A DNA stretch of 6,130 nt, from NCBI GenBank assembly GCA_021793855.1, contig JAJYRY010000062.1, forward strand, positions 1-6,130, in the 5' to 3' direction. The DNA comes from Thermoplasmata archaeon (GTDB lineage: Archaea > Thermoplasmatota > Thermoplasmata > Thermoplasmatales > GCA-001856825). Positions 1-5,977 of the stretch are shown here, piece after piece. Below the pieces are notes generated by a model. It searched no databases. It was given only the letters and a program-made list of their open reading frames with translations, and had not been told where the DNA came from. A program made the position numbers and the translations under genes. Positions within the stretch are counted from its first letter, which is position 1. Every line of letters starts with the position of its first letter.

Positions 1-49
1 TCATCAATAATGGGTTTGCCTGGTCTTCCCGAACCAGTTCGTGCTCCAT
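1..49 (-). CDS. possible 5' end of a leftward gene, cut by the window edge
   Basis: An open frame starts with ATG at 49-47 and runs off the left edge without a stop. It would encode MEHELVREDQANPLLM, a plausible charged, amphipathic N-terminus. A TATA-like tract at 84-93 on the same strand lies about 35-45 bases upstream, suitable for a short leader. There is no strong Shine-Dalgarno sequence. Only 16 codons are visible, so function cannot be assigned and the frame may be chance. A competing reading is a rightward frame ending in TAA at 58-60. Confidence 0.3.
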   Translation of the reverse strand, partial: MEHELVREDQANPLLM

Positions 50-82
50 TGTCTCATTAAGCATAAATAAGTGTGATGTTAT

Positions 83-101
83 GTATATATATCATTTAAA
101 A
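83..101. promoter_or_regulatory. AT-rich TATA-like region between possible divergent genes
   Basis: The stretch holds the near-symmetrical run GTATATATATC (83-93) followed by TTTAAAA (95-101). An archaeal TATA box here could direct transcription rightward to the gene at 171, with a leader of about 45-60 bases, or leftward to the possible gene starting at 49. The palindromic run reads as a TATA box on both strands. A weaker candidate nearer the rightward gene is ATTAAAG around 148-154. This is a sequence-pattern call only. Confidence 0.4.
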
Positions 102-158
102 CTTTCCGAACCCCGCATGAGCGAAACATGTATTAACACCCTGAATCATTAAAGTATC

Positions 159-162
159 AGGT
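159..162 (+). promoter_or_regulatory. weak Shine-Dalgarno (AGGT) for the gene at 171
   Basis: AGGT lies 8 bases before the ATG at 171 and pairs with the ACCU of the 16S rRNA 3' end. The match is only four bases, but the spacing is right. It supports the ATG at 171, which also places the Rossmann strand and GxGxxG motif at the usual distance from the N-terminus. Confidence 0.4.
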
Positions 163-170
163 ATTAGCCT

Positions 171-1751
171 ATGGCAAGAATTGGAGTAATCGGGCTAGGA
201 GCCGTTGGATCTTCGGTACTTCATGGGATGTCACTTTTTCACAGTTGTTCTGTATATGACATAATAGGCGATTATGAATTAAACGATGTCTTGGCTACCG
301 AGGCGAACTTCGGTTGTGTTCCAACCCCGGGGGACAGGGATGGTCGACTGGATTGTTCCGCAGTCGACTCTGTACTTGATTCCATGTCAAATTGTAGATA
401 TAAGGGAATAGTCGTGATAAAAAGTACAGTAAGAGTAGGATATATGAATGCTGCAGAGTATAAGTTCCCGGGTCTCAGGCTGGTTTACATGCCAGAGTTC
501 CTGCGTGAAAAGAGCAGGTTTACCTGGTTCCTGAATCCAGACAGATTGGTTGTTAGTGGTAAGGACGCTGATGTTGAAGAGGTGCTTTCCTTATTCCACT
601 GGGTCAAAAATGCGGCCATAATCAGGGCAGATCACAGGAGCGCTGAACTGGGAAAACTTGCCCATAATGCTTTCATAGCAACCAAGGTGAGTTTTACGAA
701 TACGATAGAACTGATATCGGATCAACTAAATGCCGATCCATGTGCAGTGATGAAAATTGTCACTTCAGACAGAAGGGTTGGTAGTACCGAACATATGCGC
801 CCCGGTATTGGTGCATACGGTGGAAAGTGCGTCCCTAAGGACACCTCGGAATTAATCAGTGCAACTGCAAATACTGATCTGCTTAGAGCGGTTCAGTCTG
901 TTAGAAACTCTTTTAAGATCCCTGGCACAAACCAACTTGACTCGCGCCTGCTTGTTATCATCGCGACAAAGGACCGTTCGGTGAAGTTGAGAAGAGCCCT
1001 GCAATCTATTTCAGTTCAGTCTCGCAGGCCTGATAAGGTTATAGTCGTGAGTGACTGTAATCCGACGGAAGAGATAAGAAGCAGGGAATTGATTGAAAGT
1101 TTTAGACCGGCGTTGGAAATAGAATTTACTAGGAATTCACACGCACCGAACGTATCTGGTGCCCTGAACACGGGAATTGATTACTATCTTTCCACTGGAG
1201 CTGACCCGGGGAATACGTTTTTAGCATTACTCGATGATGACGATTGGTGGGAAAGAATGTATCTTGCAAACTTATCGGATTTTGCAAGAGAAACTGGGTC
1301 AGACTGGATTGTGAGCGGGATCATCAGACATGACCAAAAAAGCGGAAAGGTTGTTAATGAGCCTATCCCTGTCGAAATCTCAGTAGGTGATTTTCTGGTA
1401 GGCAACCCTAACATTCAGGGATCTAATCTTTTTGTGCGCCTATCGAAGCTGATTCAGGCTGGGATGTTTGACGAAGCATTGCCGAGCACCACCGACAGAG
1501 ACGTATGCATCAGGTTGCTTGAAGTCCCCGGAATAAGGTATGAGGTTCTAAGAAACCACCTTATGCATCATGACGCCTCACTGGACAATTCTAGATTGTC
1601 ATCTCCATCATCCCAGATCAAAAAAGCAGGGCTTGAAGCATTTTACGAGAAATATCGTTCGAAAATGACTGAGGAACAGAAATCCCGATTCAAAGAAAGG
1701 GCGATGAACATGTTTGGAATCAATATTGATTCGGGTATTCTCGGTTCCTAA
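171..1751 (+). CDS. short UDP-glucose/GDP-mannose dehydrogenase-like module fused to a family 2 glycosyltransferase
   Basis: Residues 1 to about 150 form an NAD-binding Rossmann domain: GLGAVG at 8-13, acidic D30 ending strand 2, VPTP at 50-53, KST at 84-86 and PEF with E109. Residues 155-245 match the central domain of the UDP-glucose dehydrogenase family, with K162 and N166 in the conserved helix and GGKCVPKD carrying the candidate catalytic Cys220. The Rossmann part is shorter than usual: only about 18 residues separate D30 from VPTP. The C-terminal UDP-binding domain is absent. After a linker at about 249-258, residues 259-526 are a GT2 domain with DDDD at 355-358 as the metal/nucleotide-sugar motif and TDRD at 441-444 in the catalytic-base region. 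No membrane segment or signal peptide is seen. A soluble bifunctional enzyme in glycan synthesis is inferred. Without the UDP domain, dehydrogenase activity is uncertain and the module may be degenerate. It ends convergently on the leftward operon. Confidence 0.88.
   Translation: MARIGVIGLGAVGSSVLHGMSLFHSCSVYDIIGDYELNDVLATEANFGCVPTPGDRDGRLDCSAVDSVLDSMSNCRYKGIVVIKSTVRVGYMNAAEYKFPGLRLVYMPEFLREKSRFTWFLNPDRLVVSGKDADVEEVLSLFHWVKNAAIIRADHRSAELGKLAHNAFIATKVSFTNTIELISDQLNADPCAVMKIVTSDRRVGSTEHMRPGIGAYGGKCVPKDTSELISATANTDLLRAVQSVRNSFKIPGTNQLDSRLLVIIATKDRSVKLRRALQSISVQSRRPDKVIVVSDCNPTEEIRSRELIESFRPALEIEFTRNSHAPNVSGALNTGIDYYLSTGADPGNTFLALLDDDDWWERMYLANLSDFARETGSDWIVSGIIRHDQKSGKVVNEPIPVEISVGDFLVGNPNIQGSNLFVRLSKLIQAGMFDEALPSTTDRDVCIRLLEVPGIRYEVLRNHLMHHDASLDNSRLSSPSSQIKKAGLEAFYEKYRSKMTEEQKSRFKERAMNMFGINIDSGILGS
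1717..1732. repeat. 16-bp perfect palindrome inside a gene 3' end
   Basis: GAATCAATATTGATTC is a perfect inverted repeat ending 17 bases before the stop overlap of the two convergent genes. It lies in the coding sequence of the rightward gene (residues about 516-521). It could be a hairpin at the 3' end of either transcript, a protein-binding site, or chance. A perfect 16-mer palindrome is expected about 0.1 times in a window this size. Confidence 0.6.
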
Positions 1752-2554
1752 TTGCCATATCTTTCCACGAAGAACCCTGTCCAGTAGAATAAGTCCCAAA
1801 TGAGCTGATATATTAATACCATGAAACCTTTCTTTTTTAACAGGTCAGGTAATAGGTACGGAGGAACTCCCTTTAAGGTCATTACAGGAATATCCCCTAA
1901 TCTTCCATCGGCATTCCAGAAGGATATGCTCCTCGCGCACCCCTTGCCAATCCTGAGGGCAGCTTGCAGATCGTGCTTAACGGATATTGCTGAATGCCTA
2001 ATGTACGAATCATCCAGGAAAGCAACAGGTATACCAGCTCGTTTGATCCTAAGGTCGAGATCAGCGTCTACGGCATAGTGTACAACATCGTTGAAAAGTC
2101 TGCCCTGGACTTCTCCTAATAAGTCTCTGCGTATAGCTATTCCAGGCGTGTACACCAATCTAAGATTATTAACATAGTCTCTTGCTGAAGCTATGAGACC
2201 TGTAAAAAACTTGTTCGACGGATTCATGAACCGAATTCTGGCTCTAGCGACCTTGTAGTGCGCCAAAGCATTCTTGAGCTTTTCCAGGGTTCCGGGTTCG
2301 AATACAGTATCGGAGTCGGTAATAACGACATAGTTACCTGACGCCTTTTCGACCCCCGTATTTGAAACGCTCGATAGATTTCCAGCCACAGTTTCTACGC
2401 ATAATGCTCCGGTTCTCCTGATACGTTTGGCCAGATCAGAGTTTCCAGTAAACGAGACTATAATCTCTGAATCGCAGTCTATACTTGAGATGCAATCGAG
2501 AACATTCGGGTCGTCTCCGCATCTGATGACAATGGAAAGTTCTTTCGAGCTCAT
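1748..2554 (-). CDS. family 2 (GT-A fold) glycosyltransferase with hydrophobic C-terminus
   Basis: The 268-residue protein has a GT-A fold pattern: N-terminal strand LSIVIRC (6-12), the SNTGVEKASGNYVVITDSD region with the DSD metal/nucleotide-sugar motif at 80-82, an acceptor-side YTPGIAIRRDLL (135-146), and DADLDLRIKRAG (163-174) in the position of the catalytic-base ED/D motif. The family transfers a sugar from a nucleotide-sugar donor; donor and acceptor cannot be read here. Residues 243-263 are aromatic and hydrophobic and could lie in or on the membrane, so action at the cytoplasmic face on a lipid-linked or surface glycan is plausible. The ATG at 2554 is the earliest possible start, because the codon before it is an in-frame TAG. 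No clear Shine-Dalgarno is present, so coupling to the radical SAM gene 14 bases upstream is likely. Its TAG stop overlaps the TAA of the convergent gene. Confidence 0.9.
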   Translation of the reverse strand: MSSKELSIVIRCGDDPNVLDCISSIDCDSEIIVSFTGNSDLAKRIRRTGALCVETVAGNLSSVSNTGVEKASGNYVVITDSDTVFEPGTLEKLKNALAHYKVARARIRFMNPSNKFFTGLIASARDYVNNLRLVYTPGIAIRRDLLGEVQGRLFNDVVHYAVDADLDLRIKRAGIPVAFLDDSYIRHSAISVKHDLQAALRIGKGCARSISFWNADGRLGDIPVMTLKGVPPYLLPDLLKKKGFMVLIYQLIWDLFYWTGFFVERYGN

Positions 2555-2568
2555 CTATGGCACATCTT

Positions 2569-3573
2569 CTACGTGTCAAGCCCGCCTACTAAATGAAAGG
2601 AGTCGTCGTCTTGAAGTAATCCATTTTCCATGGTTCCGGCATCAATCAAGTTCAACTGCTTCAATCTGAGAATGTCAATATTGCTCGAATCAACGTATTT
2701 CAGGGCTTCCTGGATTCCGTGCTTTAAGTTAGAGAGTTGGTCTTTGTGGGACATGAGGAAGTTAGGTACACTCTCTCTAACAAATCCAAAATTTATCCTA
2801 TCGAAACCAAATTTTTCAAAATTCCGGATAAAAAGAGGTATTTCGTGCACATTTCTAATGGTGAGTGTCATCCTTCCAAAAATTGTGAATTCTGTTTTTA
2901 ACTCTCCCCTCCATTTTCTGAGGCGTTGAATATTTTCTAAGACCTTTTCAAAGTTAGAGCCCCTGTTTACTGCTTCATGTGTATCTTTCGTGGCACCATT
3001 GATGGAAATACTGACGACCCTTGCGTGGGATGCGAGCCTTTGGGCCATGTTATCGTCAATCAAAAGCCCATTTGTAAGAATAGTATATTGTTTTCCAGCA
3101 TCTTCCAAATACCTCATGAAGTCAAGGCAAGGTTTAACATAAAGCGGTTCTCCCCCCTGGATCACAAAATCTTCAATCGACGAGATATCTACATTCCTGA
3201 TTACAACTTCTGGATCAAGATATACCGCACTTTTTGCATGCCTCAATGGATGCGAACACATCTCACACCTAATATTGCAAGCCTCGCCAAAACTGATGTG
3301 AAGACGCTTGACATTTTGATAACCGTTCATAACCGTGCTGCCATTGCGATTTACAAGACCCTCTTTGTTCAAAAGTGTGCAGTTCCCGTAGCATGGGAGT
3401 TTTCCCTGCAGGGAGGCTTCCCTCATGCTCATCATAATGGCGTTGTTGGTAATTTCCCTCAACGTGGATTCATTTATATTCCCAACAATTGTAGGTTTTT
3501 GATGGCAGCAAGGATAAACATCTCCGTTCCTGTTGATGTAAAACCCATTCCAGAGCTGTGGACAGAAAGTCAT
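2569..3573 (-). CDS. radical SAM protein with N-terminal SPASM/twitch-like cysteine region
   Basis: Residues 88 to about 220 form a radical SAM core: the CNIRCEMC motif (C99, C103, C106) binds the [4Fe-4S] cluster that cleaves S-adenosylmethionine, and GGEP at 140-143 is the usual SAM-amino-group motif. It is followed by YTILTNG and SISINGA. In front of the core, residues 1-66 look like an auxiliary-cluster region: C4, GDVYPCC (C22, C23), GNINESTLREI and CYGNC (C61, C65). This order, auxiliary region first, resembles the twitch-domain radical SAM proteins rather than classical SPASM enzymes, where it is C-terminal. Length 334 residues. The ATG at 3573 is the only reasonable start, since the frame upstream reaches a TGA with no start codon between. 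It lies 7 bases after the upstream gene's stop, without a Shine-Dalgarno, so translational coupling is likely. Substrate unknown; the context suggests modification of a sugar or glycosylated peptide. Confidence 0.9.
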   Translation of the reverse strand: MTFCPQLWNGFYINRNGDVYPCCHQKPTIVGNINESTLREITNNAIMMSMREASLQGKLPCYGNCTLLNKEGLVNRNGSTVMNGYQNVKRLHISFGEACNIRCEMCSHPLRHAKSAVYLDPEVVIRNVDISSIEDFVIQGGEPLYVKPCLDFMRYLEDAGKQYTILTNGLLIDDNMAQRLASHARVVSISINGATKDTHEAVNRGSNFEKVLENIQRLRKWRGELKTEFTIFGRMTLTIRNVHEIPLFIRNFEKFGFDRINFGFVRESVPNFLMSHKDQLSNLKHGIQEALKYVDSSNIDILRLKQLNLIDAGTMENGLLQDDDSFHLVGGLDT

Positions 3574-3580
3574 CTTTTTG

Positions 3581-5725
3581 TCAGGTGTGTATTGTCAATT
3601 TATTATATGGTTTTTTCTGACAAATTCGCTGAATCATTTCTTCTCTTTCCTCAATGGAATAGTTATGCAGAGCAGTGTCCGGGTCATAGAGGTATAAAGG
3701 TTCCTCGATCCAGACCGGTGAGTTTGCCATCTCCACCATGGGCAACATGAAAGCCCAGTCCTCTGCGTAGGGGATCCAGTCTCCATCGACTTTCAGGTCT
3801 TCCTCAGTTATGTTGTCGAACAAATACTTCCTGAAAGTCCTGAGGTGTTGCCAAACATTGCTCCCTCTCTTGAATCTCGCATTATTGAATTGTACGGGGT
3901 ATTCCCTATACTTGTCTGTTCTTAGCATTGAACCAACCGTAAGGTCCGCTCCATTACCATAAATATCTAAGACCCTGGTAACCACATCCTCCCCTATCAA
4001 GGCATCATCTGCATCGAGCATAGCAACTATGGCATCCCGTTTCTCTATAACTTCCCTTATGCCGACGACAATATTCTCAATAATGATACGGCTGAACCTA
4101 TTTCTCAGCAAAGTTGCCCTATCTCGCCATTCCCCACCACACAACCTTTCTAGAATTTCAACAGAACCATTGGTTGATCCAGCGTCAATGAAAAGAATCC
4201 CAAAGGATTGATCCCTTTGTGACTTGAGTGATTCAATGCACCGATGAAGCTTCCATAGCGGTGTGTCCCTGCCTCTGACAATGAAAACAAGCTTCTCCTT
4301 TCTTTTACCGATCCATTCCCCTAATGTTCCAACAAGGTTCACAGAGCCGATCTGTCGTTTTATAACTCTTCCTCGCTCAATAGCTTTTATAACATTGAAC
4401 AAGGTTTCCGGATTTTTTTTCCATTCATTTGGTGTATGGATCATGAAAGCACCTTTATCGCCACCCCTATAGAAAGCAAACGGTGAGTTCGCGAGCCGCA
4501 GATCAAGAGACCTGTACCATGATAATTCAAGTTTGTCATTAGAGAGGCTATTTGGAAGAGGGAGCAATTGTCCTATTTTTTTTCTATTGATCAGGGAAAA
4601 CCTGACCTCTGTCCTCCACTTTCCGAGTGAGCCAGAAGACGTGTACTCCTGTGATTCATCCAGTGGCGGTGGAAGGGAAACACCAATGGCGTCCTGGTTT
4701 TCGTTCAATACCTTAATGAGATGATCCAGTGCCTCCAACAGGTTTGTCCCTCCCACTATAATGTCGCTGTCAGTCTGTAGTACCAAGTCAGAGTAACATT
4801 GCTCAAAACCAAATAAGGTGTCGATAGTCGGCTCTCCATTCTTGGAAAGGGGATCAGTGACTTCTATGTTAAACCAGCGTCGAGAAATTTCACCAACAAT
4901 GTCGTGTCTTTCTGGTGCTATGAGATATCTGTCTATCAGGAATCTCTCTTTCAGCCTCTCAAGCGCCTTGATCTCGGCATTCCTGTCAGGTTCTCTATAT
5001 TGCCTCAAGAATGGACCATTGTTTGAACCACAGATTACTATCTTCTCGGAAAACCTGTACTTCTTTTCTAGAGAAGTCACGAGATGCTCTACCTGATATT
5101 CTATGGTTGCCCATTCCATGTAGCAGGTACGTATTAGCAGACTGACGTTCAATCTGGGTTTGTACCCATATCCAGAATGTAATGAATGTTTGGAGAATGT
5201 TCTACCTTCAAAATCATGATACAGTAATCCAATTCCTTTCAGTTCCGGTATGTCTTCGGTTATTGAACGTGTCATAAGTTCTTTTAGGTCACCTCTATCA
5301 GGAAACTTAAAGGAGAGATATGCCCGCCTTACCATTTGTGTCAAAAGGCTATCACTGAGAGGTTTGACTGAATTACCTATGTCTATGAATACCAGGCCAA
5401 AAACGGTGACTATGAAGTTAGCCGGGTGAACATTGGTAAGAGCAATACCCACTTCCTTGCATTCCCTGAGTAATTCGACGATGTCCCACCAGTGACCACC
5501 TGCATAACGATCGCCGACTATCTTAGGACTAATAATAATGTAGGTTTCACCGGTAGTTATTATTCCGGTTATTGGAAGTATTCTCTTTAATTTTGTATTG
5601 CCCTCAGAAAGAGCCCCTAAAAGAAAATCTACCTGACTGTCAGTCAGTATGTTTTCCCTGTTTCTGAAGACCTTGTATCTGTGTTTTTCATCCGAGAAAA
5701 TAAATCCTTCTTTACCTTCTCCCAA
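3581..5725 (-). CDS. kinase-like domain fused to two GT-A glycosyltransferase domains
   Basis: Three modules are visible (numbering from the TTG at 5725). Residues 1 to about 185 are protein-kinase/aminoglycoside-phosphotransferase-like: glycine loop LGEGKEG at the very start, YKV with K18, catalytic loop NVHPANF (98-104) and FIDIG with D115. N103 and D115 match the metal ligands, but the catalytic-loop Asp is N98. Residues about 190-430 are a GT-A domain with QTDSD (DSD 319-321) and DKLELSWYRS (397-406) in the ED region. Residues about 475-690 are a second GT2 domain: FIDAGSTNGS (512-521), DADD 571-574 and AEDWAF 654-659. It is the first gene of a three-gene operon. The true start is probably upstream, because the strand leading into the glycine loop is encoded before 5725. 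The TTG is the first conventional start codon in frame. A soluble, multifunctional glycan-assembly enzyme is inferred; donors and acceptors are unknown. Confidence 0.87.
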   Translation of the reverse strand: MGEGKEGFIFSDEKHRYKVFRNRENILTDSQVDFLLGALSEGNTKLKRILPITGIITTGETYIIISPKIVGDRYAGGHWWDIVELLRECKEVGIALTNVHPANFIVTVFGLVFIDIGNSVKPLSDSLLTQMVRRAYLSFKFPDRGDLKELMTRSITEDIPELKGIGLLYHDFEGRTFSKHSLHSGYGYKPRLNVSLLIRTCYMEWATIEYQVEHLVTSLEKKYRFSEKIVICGSNNGPFLRQYREPDRNAEIKALERLKERFLIDRYLIAPERHDIVGEISRRWFNIEVTDPLSKNGEPTIDTLFGFEQCYSDLVLQTDSDIIVGGTNLLEALDHLIKVLNENQDAIGVSLPPPLDESQEYTSSGSLGKWRTEVRFSLINRKKIGQLLPLPNSLSNDKLELSWYRSLDLRLANSPFAFYRGGDKGAFMIHTPNEWKKNPETLFNVIKAIERGRVIKRQIGSVNLVGTLGEWIGKRKEKLVFIVRGRDTPLWKLHRCIESLKSQRDQSFGILFIDAGSTNGSVEILERLCGGEWRDRATLLRNRFSRIIIENIVVGIREVIEKRDAIVAMLDADDALIGEDVVTRVLDIYGNGADLTVGSMLRTDKYREYPVQFNNARFKRGSNVWQHLRTFRKYLFDNITEEDLKVDGDWIPYAEDWAFMLPMVEMANSPVWIEEPLYLYDPDTALHNYSIEEREEMIQRICQKKPYNKLTIHT

Positions 5726-5806
5726 AAAAATGAATTCGCCCTTTCCCGTATTATCACGAAGAACATTTAGGGCATCGTCTCTATCAGCAATCTCTCTCTT
5801 GAGCAG
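5726..5806 (-). other. in-frame 5' extension of the kinase/glycosyltransferase gene, probable CTG start
   Basis: The reading frame stays open for 27 more codons, to a TGA at 5810-5812. It encodes a helix-like stretch (LLKREIADRDDALNVL) and then GKGEFIF, which supplies the first kinase strand leading into LGEGKEG. No ATG, GTG or TTG occurs in it. CTG at 5806-5804 lies 7 bases after a GGTGG ribosome-binding site and about 45-50 bases below a TATA box, so it is the best candidate start and would give a 741-residue protein. A sequencing error or real frameshift near the (AG)n run at 5791-5799 is the main alternative. Confidence 0.55.
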
Positions 5807-5813
5807 TTTTCAA

Positions 5814-5818
5814 CCACC
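5814..5818 (-). promoter_or_regulatory. Shine-Dalgarno GGTGG that argues for a start near 5806
   Basis: On the minus strand AAGGTGGTTGAAAA precedes the CTG at 5806. GGTGG can pair with CCACC/CACCUCC-type 16S rRNA 3' ends, and the 7-base gap to CTG is standard. It sits about 90 bases from the TTG at 5725, so it cannot serve that codon. The TTG at 5813-5811 touches the site and its frame closes after nine codons. Confidence 0.55.
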
Positions 5819-5850
5819 TTAACTTATTTCAAATAATGCATTCGATCGTC

Positions 5851-5870
5851 TATAAATTTCTCTTTTTTCC
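5851..5870 (-). promoter_or_regulatory. archaeal-type promoter (BRE plus TATA box) of the leftward operon
   Basis: On the minus strand a purine-rich GGAAAAAAGAG element (the BRE position) runs into AAATTTATA (5859-5851). Transcription would be expected to start about 25 bases downstream, near 5828-5832. That leaves a leader of roughly 20-25 bases that includes the GGTGG site. The geometry supports one mRNA for the kinase/glycosyltransferase, radical SAM and glycosyltransferase genes. Confidence 0.55.
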
Positions 5871-5926
5871 CGGACTACGTCTTACATCAATATCGGGTGG
5901 AAAATCCAAGAGTAAGAAACCTATAT

Positions 5927-5942
5927 TTGCTTAGCAAGCTTG
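5927..5942. repeat. two overlapping short palindromes upstream of the operon
   Basis: TTGCTTAGCAA (5927-5937, 5-base arms around one base) overlaps CAAGCTTG (5935-5942). They lie about 70-90 bases upstream of the TATA box, between the end of the right-hand gene and the operon promoter. They could be a regulator site or part of a 3'-end structure for the upstream gene; chance is also possible. Confidence 0.3.
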
Positions 5943-5977
5943 AGGCAAAGGATCTCTGGGCACTATAAATAAAGTGT

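Noticed and set aside
3..152. Rightward open frame of 49 codons ending in TAA at 150-152
   Set aside because: It crosses the AT-rich promoter-like region, has odd composition and no ribosome-binding site. A chance frame is more likely.
1184..1414. 76-codon leftward open frame
   Set aside because: It lies entirely antisense to the GT2 domain containing DDDD in the rightward fusion gene, and its translation is low-complexity and serine-rich.
2977..3750. 257-codon rightward open frame
   Set aside because: It is antisense to the radical SAM gene and the end of the kinase/glycosyltransferase gene, both with clear family motifs. Its own translation has no recognisable motif.
4818..5096. 92-codon rightward open frame
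   Set aside because: It is antisense to the middle glycosyltransferase domain, is rich in Ser and Leu, and has no motif.
5724..5730. Run of seven A (T7 on the coding strand) just before the glycine loop, as a possible frameshift site
   Set aside because: The kinase frame reads sensibly through the run on both sides (GEFIF then LGEGKEG), so no shift is needed there.
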